A DNA stretch of 64,000 nucleotides from an uncultured Mycobacterium sp. (GCA_900078375.1 FLQS01000045.1:124001-188000); one strand, 5' to 3'; positions 1 through 8,592 are shown, numbered from the stretch's first letter. A program made the numbers and translations. The notes: generated from the letters alone by a model not told the origin.

Positions 1-182
1 GACTGGCTTATCGTCTCCTCGACGGTCGCCTCGGTGCCCGGCGACAGCTCCAGCGCCGCGGTGAGCTGGGCGGTGTGGGGTGCGTCGACCACGGCTAAGA
101 CCGCCCCGGCGTCGGCCTTCGCCTCGGCGGCCGTCCACCCGATCAAGTTCTCGACTGCGTCGTTGACGTATTCGAATGCCAC
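1..182 (-). CDS. PAS-domain protein fragment, runs off the left window edge
   Basis: Read on the minus strand just after cobS, this frame encodes a stretch resembling the core of a PAS sensor domain: FEYVNDAVENLIGW, then a TAAEA helix and an acidic tail. The frame is open from about 230, after a TAG at 231-233. The first usable start is a GTG at 182, which would begin inside the PAS fold and would omit residues that already look PAS-like (WICSYRG). That suggests a 5'-truncated gene or a remnant joined to the cobS end, but the rest lies outside the window. PAS domains sense small ligands or redox state and usually feed a kinase or cyclase; no output domain is visible here. The open frame overlaps the cobS stop by about 11 bases. 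The identification rests on a short stretch read by eye. Confidence 0.42.
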   Translation of the reverse strand, partial: MAFEYVNDAVENLIGWTAAEAKADAGAVLAVVDAPHTAQLTAALELSPGTEATVEETISQ

Positions 183-219
183 GTCCGGCTTCGCGCCGCG
201 ATACGAGCAGATCCACGCC

Positions 220-966
220 TCAGGTGCGGGCTACCAAACCGATGATCACCGATGTCGTCGTCAGCTCGATCACCGCACCCAGCACATCACCGGTGATCCC
301 GCCGAAGCGGCGCACACAGTGGTTCACCAGAATCACGGCCACTAGCAGCGCGATCAGCACCACCATCGGTCCTTGCCACAGCCGCGGAGTCGCCACGGCG
401 GCGAGTCCGGCGACGAGCGCGCCCCACAACAGCGCGACCCCCAGTGGCTGACTGCTGGCAACCTGTTCACCCAGCACGCTGCCGCTCGCGGCGGGCACGC
501 CGCGCCGGCACGCCAGCACCGCGGCCACCCGGCCGGTGGCCAGTGCGGTCACCACCGCGATCAGCCCGGTCCAGCCCGACGGTGTGGTGGCGAACGCCAG
601 CGCTTGGGCGGCCACCACGACGACGACGGCCGCGACACCGAACGGGCCGGCCGTTCCGTCCCGCATCACCTGCAGCGCGCGCTCCGGCGGCCCGTAACAG
701 CCCAGTCCATCGACCGTGTCGGCCAACCCGTCGATGTGCAGGCCACGCGTGGCGAGCAGCAGCGCGGCGACCGCCAGCACCCCGGCCAGTGGGTTGTGCG
801 CGCCGAAGGCCCACGCGCCGGCCCACAGCGCCGCGGCCGCCAGCGCGCCGAGTGCCGCGCCGACAATCGGCAGTGCCGTCATCGTCGAGCGGCCGACCGC
901 CGCACCCCGCAGCGGGACGGGTAACACCGTCCCGAATGCGAAAGCGGTTGCCAGCGACCGAAACAC
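220..966 (-). CDS. cobS: Adenosylcobinamide-GDP ribazoletransferase (cobalamin synthase)
   Basis: CobS joins adenosylcobinamide-GDP to alpha-ribazole (phosphate) in the last assembly step of the cobalamin nucleotide loop, in the cytoplasmic membrane. The 248-residue product is largely hydrophobic with several membrane spans. It carries the family's acidic motif HIDGLADTVDG at residues 77-87, followed by a DGTAGPFG segment near 103-110, both expected to bind metal and nucleotide. Its length is normal for the family. It lies 2 bases downstream of cobT in a DUF3043-cobU-cobT-cobS run on the minus strand, so the three nucleotide-loop enzymes are probably co-transcribed. No corrin-ring genes are in view, so salvage or later steps only are documented here. 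Confidence 0.95.
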   Translation of the reverse strand: MFRSLATAFAFGTVLPVPLRGAAVGRSTMTALPIVGAALGALAAAALWAGAWAFGAHNPLAGVLAVAALLLATRGLHIDGLADTVDGLGCYGPPERALQVMRDGTAGPFGVAAVVVVVAAQALAFATTPSGWTGLIAVVTALATGRVAAVLACRRGVPAASGSVLGEQVASSQPLGVALLWGALVAGLAAVATPRLWQGPMVVLIALLVAVILVNHCVRRFGGITGDVLGAVIELTTTSVIIGLVART

Positions 967-968
967 AG

Positions 969-2018
969 TCAGTCCGATGCGCGCTCGGAGACGCCGGCGC
1001 CCTCGAAGGTGGCCATCGACGCCAGCGTCGCGACGGCTGCCCGCAGCACCGGCAGCGCCACCGCGGCGCCGGTGCCCTCACCCAGGCGCAGGCCCAGGTC
1101 CAGGATCGGCACCAAGTCCAGGTGTGCGAGCGCCAGCGTGTGCGCCGGCTCGGTCGACCGGTGCCCGGCCTGCCACCACGCCCGGGCGCCAGGGGCCATG
1201 CGGTCGGCGACCAGCGCGGCCGCCGTCACCACCACGCCGTCGAGCAGCAGGGGAGTGCGCCGCACCGCGGCCTGCGCGCAGAAACCGGTCATCGCGGCCA
1301 GGTCCGCGCCGCCGCAGGTGCGCAACAGCCCGACCGGATCCGGGCGAAACTGCCTCGCCCGAAACATCGCATCGCGCACCGCCGCCGTCTTGCGTGCCCA
1401 CGCCGCGTCGTCGATACCGGTACCGCGGCCGACGACCGCCACCGGCTCGGTGTCGGTCAGTGTCGCGATCAACGCCGTCGCCGCCGTGGTGTTCGCGATA
1501 CCCATGTCACCGGCGATCAACAGATCGGCACCGGCGTCGACCTCGTCGTCGGCGAGCTGCCGGCCGGCTTCCAGTGCGGCGACAACCTCCTCGGCGCTCA
1601 GAGCATCCTCGAGTGCGATGTTGCCGCTGGACCGGCGGACCTTGTGCGCGCCGATCGCCTCGGTGAGTGGCTGCTCGCAGTCCACCGCGATGTCGACGAC
1701 GCGTACCGACGCTCCCGCGATGCCGGCCAGCACGTTGATCGCCGCGCCACCGGCGTCGATGTTGGCCACCATCTGCGCGGTGACCTCCGGCGGGTAGGCC
1801 GATACACCCGTGCGGGCCACCCCGTGGTCGCCGGCGAATACCACCACCCGGGCCTGCTCGAATTGCTTTGGCGGACAGAGTCCTTGGCAGCCAGACACCC
1901 ACACCGAGAGGGCCTCGAGCCGGCCAAGGGCGCCGGCCGGTTTGGTGAGAATGGCCTGCCTGCGCTGCGCCGCCGCAGCGGCATGGGAGTCTGGCGGTGT
2001 GACCGCGGGGAAATCCAT
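969..2018 (-). CDS. cobT: Nicotinate-nucleotide--dimethylbenzimidazole phosphoribosyltransferase
   Basis: CobT transfers phosphoribose from nicotinate mononucleotide to 5,6-dimethylbenzimidazole, giving alpha-ribazole phosphate, the lower ligand used by CobS. The 349-residue protein has the family N-terminus LTKPAGALGRLE (residues 24-35) and FAGDHGV (61-67). A GDMGIANTTAATA loop is also present. LGEGTGAA near 312-319 holds the catalytic glutamate (E314 by position, equivalent to E317 of the Salmonella enzyme). The ATG at 2018 overlaps the cobU TGA by one base, supporting this start and coupled translation. All hallmark motifs are intact. Confidence 0.96.
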   Translation of the reverse strand: MDFPAVTPPDSHAAAAAQRRQAILTKPAGALGRLEALSVWVSGCQGLCPPKQFEQARVVVFAGDHGVARTGVSAYPPEVTAQMVANIDAGGAAINVLAGIAGASVRVVDIAVDCEQPLTEAIGAHKVRRSSGNIALEDALSAEEVVAALEAGRQLADDEVDAGADLLIAGDMGIANTTAATALIATLTDTEPVAVVGRGTGIDDAAWARKTAAVRDAMFRARQFRPDPVGLLRTCGGADLAAMTGFCAQAAVRRTPLLLDGVVVTAAALVADRMAPGARAWWQAGHRSTEPAHTLALAHLDLVPILDLGLRLGEGTGAAVALPVLRAAVATLASMATFEGAGVSERASD

Positions 2019-2545
2019 CAGTTCAGCGCCTTCGTCGGTTTGACCCAGACCGGCAGTCCGGCAACCACCAGGACCACCTGCTCACAGCACTGGGCGAGTC
2101 GTTGGTTGAGTGTGCCGAGCTCGTCTGTGAAGCGCCTGGCAGACGCGGTCGCGGCCACCACGGTCAGGCCCACCTCAGGGCTGACCAATGCCAGCGGGGC
2201 GGTGAACCCGTCGACGGCGGCCACCAGATCGTCGACGTCGGCGGTCACCGAACCGCCATCCCAGCCCCGGCGATCCAGTGCGGCGGTCAGCCAGCCGCCG
2301 AGGTCGTCGACCAGGGTCGCGGTGTGCGGGCCGTTGCGCAAAACGGCCGCCACGTCGGTGGTTTCGACCGTGCTCCACGATGCCGGTCTGCGATCACGAT
2401 GCTCGGCGACCCGCTGTGCCCAAGCCGGATCGGCGCCGCCCGCCGCGCCGGTGGCGACGTAACGCACGGCAGGGTCGCCGGCCATCGTCGTCTCGGCCCA
2501 TCGTGACTTGCCCGACCTGATCCCGCCGAGCACCAGCGTGCGCAC
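2018..2545 (-). CDS. cobU: Bifunctional adenosylcobinamide kinase / adenosylcobinamide-phosphate guanylyltransferase
   Basis: CobU phosphorylates adenosylcobinamide and then transfers GMP to it, producing the activated GDP form that CobS uses. The 175-residue protein starts with a P-loop, GGIRSGKS at residues 7-14. It carries the EHRDRRP segment whose histidine (H49) is the expected site of the guanylylated intermediate. Length is typical. The start is a GTG at 2545, chosen because it places the P-loop directly at the N-terminus. It is 14 bases from the DUF3043 stop and one base overlaps cobT, so it belongs to the same transcript. Confidence 0.95.
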   Translation of the reverse strand: MRTLVLGGIRSGKSRWAETTMAGDPAVRYVATGAAGGADPAWAQRVAEHRDRRPASWSTVETTDVAAVLRNGPHTATLVDDLGGWLTAALDRRGWDGGSVTADVDDLVAAVDGFTAPLALVSPEVGLTVVAATASARRFTDELGTLNQRLAQCCEQVVLVVAGLPVWVKPTKALN

Positions 2546-2559
2546 CGCGTCTGGTCGAC

Positions 2560-3213
2560 TCAGGCGACCTTGGCGCCGCGCTCGACCTGCGGTCGCGGGG
2601 CGCGCATGCGGCGCATCTGAGAAGCCCGGCCCGCGGCGTACATCCCGAGCTTGAACGAACCCTCGGCATTGTCAGGGAACTTGGCGTCGACCGCCTTGTT
2701 GACCTTGCGGCCCAACAGGATTCCATCGATCGCCATGACGGCCATCAACACCAGCATCGCCGGGGAGATGAACAGCTGAACCTGCGGTACGGCGAGCATC
2801 ACGAAGATCAGGCCCAGTGCGGCGGGCATGAACAGCCCGAGGACGTTGCGCCGCGAGTCGACGATGTCGCGCGCGTAGCGGCGCACCGGACCTTGGTCGC
2901 GGGGCAGGAGGTAGGCCTCTTCGCCGGACATCATCCGCTCGCGCCGCTGGTTCATCGCGGTGCGGCGCTGCGCCTTCTCGGCCTGGCGCTCCTCCTTGGT
3001 CAGGGTGGAGCGCATCTCCTTGCGGCGCTTGCGGGCCTCGGACGATGTCATCGGCGCCGGGGCGACCGGCCCGCGGCGTCTGACCGACTCGTTGCGCTTC
3101 GGGGTCGGCTTGCCCTTGGGTGCGGTGGTGCCCCCCGAGACGACGGGTTCGTCGGCGTCGATCGCCTCGGCGTTGGCGTCGCCCTCGTCTTTCTTGCGGC
3201 CCAGCAGCTTCAC
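2560..3213 (-). CDS. DUF3043 membrane protein (Rv2206-like)
   Basis: A 217-residue protein of the actinobacterial DUF3043 family. The first ~95 residues are highly charged and probably cytoplasmic, with a basic stretch around 58-95 rich in Arg and Lys. Two hydrophobic spans follow at about 124-142 and 148-168, then a short basic tail. The gene leads the cobU-cobT-cobS run with 14 bases to cobU, and the order matches M. tuberculosis Rv2206-cobT-cobS as I remember it. No enzyme motif is visible and no function is assigned. Whether the link with cobalamin genes is functional or merely positional cannot be told. Confidence 0.85.
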   Translation of the reverse strand: MKLLGRKKDEGDANAEAIDADEPVVSGGTTAPKGKPTPKRNESVRRRGPVAPAPMTSSEARKRRKEMRSTLTKEERQAEKAQRRTAMNQRRERMMSGEEAYLLPRDQGPVRRYARDIVDSRRNVLGLFMPAALGLIFVMLAVPQVQLFISPAMLVLMAVMAIDGILLGRKVNKAVDAKFPDNAEGSFKLGMYAAGRASQMRRMRAPRPQVERGAKVA

Positions 3214-3236
3214 GCGTGCCAGGTTACCCTGCAGGA

Positions 3237-4292
3237 ATGCGGGTGCTGATCGCGCCGGACTGTTACGGCGACAGCCTGACCGCCGTCGAAGCCGCCGAGT
3301 CCATCGCCGCGGGTTGGCGCCAAGCCCGGCCGTCCGACGAACTCACCCTCGCGCCGCAGTCCGACGGTGGTCCTGGCTTCGTCGGCGTGCTGGCCAGCCG
3401 CCTCGGCGAGCTCCGCCACACCAGCGTGTCCGGTCCGCTGACCGACATCGTCGATGCCGAGTGGGTGTACGACGGCGCGACCTCGACGGCCTACATCGAA
3501 TGCGCGCAGGCGTGCGGGCTGGCACTGCTGGGCGGCCCGCCCACCCCCCAAACCGCGGTTGCCGCGCATAGCCGTGGCGTGGGCCAGCTGGTCGACGCTG
3601 CGCTGCATGCCGGCGCGAACAGGATTGTCGTCGGCCTTGGTGGCAGTTCCTGCACCGACGGCGGGCACGGTCTCATCGAGGCACTCGGCGGACTCGCCCA
3701 GGCCAAGGAGAAGCTGACCGGCGTCGAGCTGATCGCCGCCACCGACGTCGAACACCCGCTGCTGGGCCCGATGGGCGCGGCGCGAATCTTCGGCCCCCAG
3801 AAGGGCGCCGATCCGGCGACCGTGGGGATCCTCGAGCAGCGGATGACGGCGTGGGCGGCCGAGCTCGACGCGCTGGCCGGTGACACGGTCAGCCCGCTGC
3901 CTGGCGCTGGAGCGGCCGGGGGACTGGGCGCCGCACTGCTGGCCCTGGGCGGCAGGCGTGAATCGGGGGCGGCCGTGATCGCCGAATTCACCGGGCTGGT
4001 CGGCGATATCGCCGCCGCCGACGTCATCGTCACCGGAGAGGGCCGGTTCGACGACCAGTCGCTGCACGGCAAGGTCGTCAGCGCGCTGGCCGGCGGCGCC
4101 GTGGCCCGCGGTATCCCGGTGCTGGTGCTGGCTGGGCAGGTCACTCTGGAGCCGGCGCAGCTGGATGAGGCGGGGATCACCGCGGCCCACGCGATCGCCG
4201 ACTACGCCGGTTCGGTGCAGGTCGCCATCGACGACGCCGCCAACCAGCTGACCGGATTGGCCCGTAAGACCGCGGCCGACCTGGGCGGCTGA
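3237..4292 (+). CDS. Glycerate kinase family protein (Rv2205c-like)
   Basis: A 351-residue member of the glycerate kinase type I/II family, which phosphorylates glycerate with ATP to give phosphoglycerate. The N-terminus MRVLIAPDCYGDSLTA matches the usual IAPDSFKGSLSA pattern, and GLGGSSCTDGG and GAGAAGGLGAALLALGG are the expected glycine-rich binding loops. The open frame extends 117 bases upstream, but the ATG at 3237 is chosen because it fits the family N-terminus and does not run into the divergent DUF3043 gene. Only 23 bases separate the two divergent starts, so promoters must overlap or lie within the neighbouring genes. Substrate specificity is inferred from the family. Confidence 0.88.
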   Translation: MRVLIAPDCYGDSLTAVEAAESIAAGWRQARPSDELTLAPQSDGGPGFVGVLASRLGELRHTSVSGPLTDIVDAEWVYDGATSTAYIECAQACGLALLGGPPTPQTAVAAHSRGVGQLVDAALHAGANRIVVGLGGSSCTDGGHGLIEALGGLAQAKEKLTGVELIAATDVEHPLLGPMGAARIFGPQKGADPATVGILEQRMTAWAAELDALAGDTVSPLPGAGAAGGLGAALLALGGRRESGAAVIAEFTGLVGDIAAADVIVTGEGRFDDQSLHGKVVSALAGGAVARGIPVLVLAGQVTLEPAQLDEAGITAAHAIADYAGSVQVAIDDAANQLTGLARKTAADLGG

Positions 4293-4341
4293 CTCACATC
4301 AACTCGGGAATAGCGCCCGGACAAGGTACCGTTGACGTGGT

Positions 4342-4353
4342 GGGATGAATCCC
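4342..4353. promoter_or_regulatory. Short perfect palindrome ahead of erpA
   Basis: GGGATGAATCCC is a perfect inverted repeat (5-base arms, 2-base gap) 28 bases upstream of the erpA ATG, just after TTGACG at 4332-4337. It could be a repressor site or the base of a small RNA hairpin in the leader. Five-base arms arise by chance often enough that this is a weak call. Confidence 0.25.
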
Positions 4354-4381
4354 GACCGACATCTGCTTTAAGGGAGACGCA

Positions 4382-4747
4382 ATGACTGTTTCCGATCAGT
4401 CGACCGACACCACGACCGAGACCCATGGCGCGGTCCTGACCGACGCTGCGGCTGCCAAGGCCAAGGCGCTGCTGGACCAGGAGGGTCGCGACGACCTGGC
4501 GCTGCGGATCGCTGTCCAGCCGGGCGGCTGCGCTGGCCTGCGCTACAACCTGTTCTTCGACGACCGCACCCTCGATGGTGACCTGGTCAGTGAGTTCGGC
4601 GGCGTCAATCTGACCGTCGACCGGATGAGCGCCCCCTACATCCAGGGCGCCACGATCGACTTCGTCGACACCATCGAGAAGCAGGGCTTCACGATCGACA
4701 ACCCCAACGCCACCGGCTCCTGCGCCTGCGGCGATTCGTTCAACTGA
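4382..4747 (+). CDS. erpA: Iron-sulfur cluster insertion protein, A-type carrier
   Basis: A 121-residue A-type carrier (HesB/IscA/ErpA family) that receives Fe-S clusters and passes them to apo-proteins. The three conserved cysteines are present: C50 in GGCAGLRY and C114/C116 in SCACGDSFN at the C-terminus. The ATG follows an AAGGGAGA ribosome-binding site. It is preceded by about 90 bases that probably contain its own promoter, and followed by a hairpin shared with the convergent gene. In the mycobacterial order it corresponds to Rv2204c. Nearby clients could include the Rieske protein QcrA, but that is an inference from proximity only. Confidence 0.94.
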   Translation: MTVSDQSTDTTTETHGAVLTDAAAAKAKALLDQEGRDDLALRIAVQPGGCAGLRYNLFFDDRTLDGDLVSEFGGVNLTVDRMSAPYIQGATIDFVDTIEKQGFTIDNPNATGSCACGDSFN

Positions 4748-4772
4748 ACAAATTCTTTCCGCTCGTCCTGTT

Positions 4773-4804
4773 AATGGCCGTCCAGTCAGTACTGGGCGGC
4801 CGTT
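4773..4804. terminator. Hairpin between convergent erpA and the Rv2203-like gene
   Basis: Left arm 4773-4786 and right arm 4791-4804 pair over 14 positions with two G-U wobbles, around a 4-base loop. It sits 25 bases past the erpA stop and its right arm overlaps the end of the convergent membrane-protein gene. There is no U-tract, which is common for mycobacterial terminators. Confidence 0.5.
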
Positions 4805-5430
4805 CGCAATAGATACGAGCAGACCAGCAGCTGATTGCCCTGACGCAGCAACTGCGCCACGCCCTGCTCCTCGCCGCGGTTGCCGCGGTTGCCCGATGAC
4901 GCCACCTTCATGGTGAACAACACCTGGGCCTGGTAGTTCGACCAGGGCACGATCGAGTCGATCGAGGTCACCTCGGCCCCGGAGAACTGCCTGCGGAAGG
5001 CGTCGCTGGCCAGCCGGGCCAGCGCCAGATCGGACTTGCGGTCCTTCACCCCGTCGAACATGCCGCACAGGTTGTTGCGCGCGATGGCTTCGGTATCGCC
5101 CTTGGACAGCGCGGTCAGGTAGTTCGTGATCGCCGACTTGGCCGACTCCTCGGTGAATCCGCCGGCTGCCGTCGTGCTGGGTTGGCCGGTGCGGATCGTC
5201 AGTACCCCCGCCACGATCGCGCCCACCAGCACCAGCGCGCCCAGGCCCAGCCACAGCCCCAGGCGCCGTCGCGGCTTCGGGTAGGCCACCGGTGGCGGCA
5301 ACGCCCCTGGATACACACCGGGATAGGGCCCGTACGACCCTTCCGGGTACGGCTCGGAATACGGGGGTGGCCCGGGAATGGGTTGACCCTCGGCCCCGAC
5401 CTGCTGATGCGGCGGAATCGGGCCAGCCAT
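4786..5430 (-). CDS. Single-span membrane protein with proline/tyrosine-rich N-terminus (Rv2203-like)
   Basis: A 214-residue protein. Residues 1-52 are rich in Pro, Gly and Tyr and probably cytoplasmic; a single hydrophobic span runs about 57-78. An exported domain of some 130 residues follows, beginning near FTEESAKSAITNYLTALSKG. That domain resembles the small alpha+beta modules found in many mycobacterial membrane proteins (DUF4878/Rv0361-like), but I do not recognise a catalytic motif. The ATG at 5430 is preferred over a longer frame reaching 5748, which would run across the divergent adoK start. It is convergent with erpA and divergent from adoK. Function unknown. Confidence 0.8.
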   Translation of the reverse strand: MAGPIPPHQQVGAEGQPIPGPPPYSEPYPEGSYGPYPGVYPGALPPPVAYPKPRRRLGLWLGLGALVLVGAIVAGVLTIRTGQPSTTAAGGFTEESAKSAITNYLTALSKGDTEAIARNNLCGMFDGVKDRKSDLALARLASDAFRRQFSGAEVTSIDSIVPWSNYQAQVLFTMKVASSGNRGNRGEEQGVAQLLRQGNQLLVCSYLLRTAAQY

Positions 5431-5579
5431 CGATAAGTCTCCCTGGGATCTTCGCGTAGGCCGAAACTTCAAGCACCCGCCGCAACGGGACCGATGCCGG
5501 GCCATATAGTCGGCTCTTGTACGCAGGCTAGCGCACCGAGCGGGGCTAGTCCCATTAGCGAATGAAGGGCGGACACAAC

Positions 5580-6554
5580 GTGGCGATCGCGGTGACCGGA
5601 TCCATTGCCACCGACCACCTGATGCGGTTTCCCGGGCGGTTCTCCGAACAGCTCCTGGCCGAGCACCTGCAGAAGGTGTCGCTGAGCTTCCTGGTCGACG
5701 ATCTGGTGGTGCACCGCGGCGGCGTCGCGGGCAACATGGCCTACGCAATGGGCGTGCTCGGTGGCAACCCCACGCTGGTCGGTGCCGTCGGGTCGGATTT
5801 CGACGAGTACCGGCAGTGGCTGGAATCGCACGGTGTGGACACCGCGCACGTCCTGGTGTCGAAGACCGCCTACACCGCGCGGTTCGTCTGCACCACTGAT
5901 GAGGACATGGCCCAGATCGCGTCCTTCTACCCGGGCGCGATGTCGGAGGCCCGCGACATCAAGCTCGCCGATCTCGTAGAGCGAAGCGGTGCACCGGAAT
6001 TGGTGATCATCGGCGCCAACGACCCGGAGGCGATGTTCCTGCACACCGAGGAGTGTCGCGCCCTCGGCCTGGCGTTCGCCGCCGATCCCAGCCAGCAGCT
6101 GGCCCGCCTGTCTGGTGACGAGATCCGCCGGCTCATCGACGGCGCCGCGTATCTGTTCACCAACGACTACGAGTGGGATCTGCTGCTGCAGAAGTCCGGC
6201 TGGTCGGAAGCCGAAGTGATGAGCCAGATTCAGCTGCGGATCACCACGCTGGGGCCCAACGGCGTCGACCTCGTGGGCCGCGACGGCACCTTCATCCACG
6301 TCGACGTGGTGCCCGAGACGCAGAAGGACGACCCGACCGGTATCGGCGACGCCTTCCGCGCCGGATTCCTCACCGGCCGCGGTGCCGGCCTGAGCCTGGA
6401 ACGTGCCGCGCAGCTCGCGTCGATGGTCGCCACTCTGGTTCTGGAGGCGCCCGGTCCGCAAGAGTGGACCTGGGATCGCGACGCCGCGATCGCGCGCATC
6501 AAGGGCGCCTACGGTCCCGAAGCCGCCGACGACATTGCCACGGCACTCGCCTAG
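5580..6554 (+). CDS. adoK: Adenosine kinase, PfkB/ribokinase family
   Basis: AdoK phosphorylates adenosine to AMP in purine salvage; mycobacteria use a PfkB-type enzyme unlike the eukaryotic kinase. The product is 324 residues, equal to the remembered M. tuberculosis protein. It carries AVTGSIATDHLMRFPGRFSE at the N-terminus, HRGGVAGNMAYAMG, and DPTGIGDAFRAGF with the catalytic aspartate at D257. The GTG at 5580 is chosen over an ATG 18 bases upstream because it follows an AAGGGCGG ribosome-binding site at good distance and fits the family N-terminus. The last four bases overlap the convergent asnB stop, so the two transcripts collide tail to tail. Confidence 0.94.
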   Translation: MAIAVTGSIATDHLMRFPGRFSEQLLAEHLQKVSLSFLVDDLVVHRGGVAGNMAYAMGVLGGNPTLVGAVGSDFDEYRQWLESHGVDTAHVLVSKTAYTARFVCTTDEDMAQIASFYPGAMSEARDIKLADLVERSGAPELVIIGANDPEAMFLHTEECRALGLAFAADPSQQLARLSGDEIRRLIDGAAYLFTNDYEWDLLLQKSGWSEAEVMSQIQLRITTLGPNGVDLVGRDGTFIHVDVVPETQKDDPTGIGDAFRAGFLTGRGAGLSLERAAQLASMVATLVLEAPGPQEWTWDRDAAIARIKGAYGPEAADDIATALA

Positions 6555-8482
6555 AGCTGGACGGGGTAGTGCGGCTCGCTGATCGTGGGCACCACGCTCT
6601 GCTCGACGAAGATGGCGTGCCACAGCATGAAGATCAGCACTGTCCACAGCCTGCGGCTGTGATCGCCGTCCCCGGAGCGGTGCGCATCGAGCATGGTGCG
6701 CACCGCGGCGATGTCGACGAGATGACCGGCCTGCGACGCGTCGATCATCCCGTAGGCCCAGTCCATCAGCTCGCCGGCGCGCAGCCAGTGCCGGATCGGG
6801 ACCGGGAAGCCCAGCTTGGCCCGGTTCAGCACGTGCGCGGGCACGATCGGCTCCAGTGCACGGCGTAGCGCGTACTTGGTGGTGGTGCGGGTGATCTTCT
6901 GGTCGTACGGCAGCCGGGAGGCCACCGCGAACACCTCGGGATCCAGGAACGGCACCCGCAGTTCCAACGAGTTGGCCATTGTCATCTTGTCGGCCTTGAC
7001 CAGGATGTCACCGCGCAGCCAGGTGAACAGATCGATGTGCTGCATCCGGGCGACCGGATCCCAGCCGGCCGACTCGGCGTAGATCGGGGCGGTGACATCG
7101 GTGTGCGTCCAGCCCGGATCGAAACCCGGCAGCACGGCGCGTAGCTGCTCGTCGGAGAAGCTGCGCGCGTTGCCGTAGTACCGTTCCTCGAGCGTCAGCG
7201 AGCCCCGGTGCAGCAGGCTCTTGCCGCGCATGCCCTCCGGCAACGGCCGTGACGCTCGGCCCAGCGACTTGCGGACCGGCCGCGGAAGATAGTCGAAAGG
7301 CTTGAGCGACAACGGTTCCCGATAGATCGTGTAGCCGCCGAACAGCTCGTCGGCGCCCTCGCCGCTCAGCACCACCTTGACGTGCTTGCGGGCCTCCCTG
7401 GCGATGAAGAACAACGGCACCAGCGCCGGGTCGGCCACGGGTTCGTCGAGATACCAGACGATTTCGGGCAGCGCCGCCACGAATTCGGACTGGCTGACCA
7501 CCTTGGCCACGTGCCGCGCGCCGATCGCCTCGGCCGAGGCGACGGCCACATCGACCTCGGAGAAGCCTTCCCGCTCGAACCCGGTGGTGAACGTGATCAA
7601 CCGCGGATTGTGCCGGATGGCCAGCGCGGCGATCGCGGTCGAATCGATGCCGCCGGACAGAAACGCCCCGACCGTCACGTCGGCGCGCATGTGCTTGGCC
7701 ACCGAGTCCTCCAGGACCGCGGTGATCTCGTCGTAGCGGGCCTGCTCGCCGCCCGAAGTGAACGCGGTGGCGGCGAAGCGGGGGACGAAGTAGCGCTGAA
7801 CCCTCGGCTGCTCGCCGGGGCGGATCACGGCGTAGCAGCCCGACTCGAGCCGGCGGATCCCGCGCTGCAGCGTCTCGGGCTCCGGGACGTACTGCAGCAC
7901 CGTGTAGTGCTGCACAGCACGCTCGTCGATGGCCAGATTGATGCCGACTTCCGCGGCCAGATGCAGCAGGCACTTCTTCTCACTGCCGACGGCGGTGCCG
8001 CCAGGACCGTTGGCCATGAACAGCGGCTTGATGCCGAAGGGGTCGCGGGCGCAGAACAACTCCTGGTTCTTGGTGTCCCACAGCGCGAACGCGAACATGC
8101 CGCGTAGCCGGCCCAGCGCCTCGGTGCCCCAGTGGTGATAGGCAGCCACGATCGCCTCGCCGTCGCCGTCGGTCGCGAAGACCGCGCCGTGCGTGGAACG
8201 CAGTGCCTCCCGTAATTCCAGGTAGTTGTAGATCTCGCCGTTGAACACCAGGACGTAGCGGTCGGGTTCGGACGGCGGACCCCAGCGCAGCGGCTGGTGG
8301 GAGTGGGCGATGTCGATGATCGAAAGCCGGTTGAAGCCCAGCACAACCCGATCGTCGGACCAGGTTCCCGGCTCGTCGGGGCCCCGGTGGCGCATCAGAT
8401 GCGACGCGCCCGCCACGGCCTCGACGATGTTTGGGGTGACTGCCTTTGCGGGGTCTGTAACCAGGGCCAGCAGTCCGCACAC
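6551..8482 (-). CDS. asnB: Asparagine synthetase (glutamine-hydrolysing)
   Basis: AsnB uses ATP and glutamine amide nitrogen to convert aspartate to asparagine. The N-terminal glutamine amidotransferase domain (about 2-220) carries RHRGPDEPGTW, NRLSIID and NGEIYN. The synthetase domain carries the PP-loop SGGIDS at about 276-281 and LSGEGADELFGGY. An upstream in-frame start at 8509 exists, but the GTG at 8482 is preferred because it makes Cys residue 2, and this enzyme class needs that cysteine exposed as the N-terminal nucleophile after Met removal. With that start the protein is 643 residues, near the family length. It stands alone between convergent adoK and divergent ctaC. Confidence 0.95.
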   Translation of the reverse strand: MCGLLALVTDPAKAVTPNIVEAVAGASHLMRHRGPDEPGTWSDDRVVLGFNRLSIIDIAHSHQPLRWGPPSEPDRYVLVFNGEIYNYLELREALRSTHGAVFATDGDGEAIVAAYHHWGTEALGRLRGMFAFALWDTKNQELFCARDPFGIKPLFMANGPGGTAVGSEKKCLLHLAAEVGINLAIDERAVQHYTVLQYVPEPETLQRGIRRLESGCYAVIRPGEQPRVQRYFVPRFAATAFTSGGEQARYDEITAVLEDSVAKHMRADVTVGAFLSGGIDSTAIAALAIRHNPRLITFTTGFEREGFSEVDVAVASAEAIGARHVAKVVSQSEFVAALPEIVWYLDEPVADPALVPLFFIAREARKHVKVVLSGEGADELFGGYTIYREPLSLKPFDYLPRPVRKSLGRASRPLPEGMRGKSLLHRGSLTLEERYYGNARSFSDEQLRAVLPGFDPGWTHTDVTAPIYAESAGWDPVARMQHIDLFTWLRGDILVKADKMTMANSLELRVPFLDPEVFAVASRLPYDQKITRTTTKYALRRALEPIVPAHVLNRAKLGFPVPIRHWLRAGELMDWAYGMIDASQAGHLVDIAAVRTMLDAHRSGDGDHSRRLWTVLIFMLWHAIFVEQSVVPTISEPHYPVQL

Positions 8483-8537
8483 CGGGCCTAGTATGCCGCA
8501 ACCGGGCAATCAACCGGGCTGGGTGTTCGGGTGTGGT

Positions 8538-8550
8538 CTACGCTGCGTAG
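8538..8550. promoter_or_regulatory. Perfect palindrome in the asnB-ctaC divergent spacer
   Basis: CTACGCTGCGTAG is a perfect inverted repeat with 6-base arms about one base, 43 bases upstream of the ctaC start and 56 upstream of asnB. The sequence GTAGTATTCG just after it could hold a -10 element for ctaC. A repressor or activator dimer could bind here, but no known factor is recognised. Confidence 0.35.
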
Positions 8551-8592
8551 TATTCGATTCGCGAAAAGTTCCCGCGAGCAGGAGGCGCCTAC

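Noticed and set aside
444..2462. A 672-codon plus-strand open frame opposite cobS, cobT and cobU
   Set aside because: Arg/Pro-rich composition and no domain; it is the antisense shadow of three well-supported genes in GC-rich DNA.
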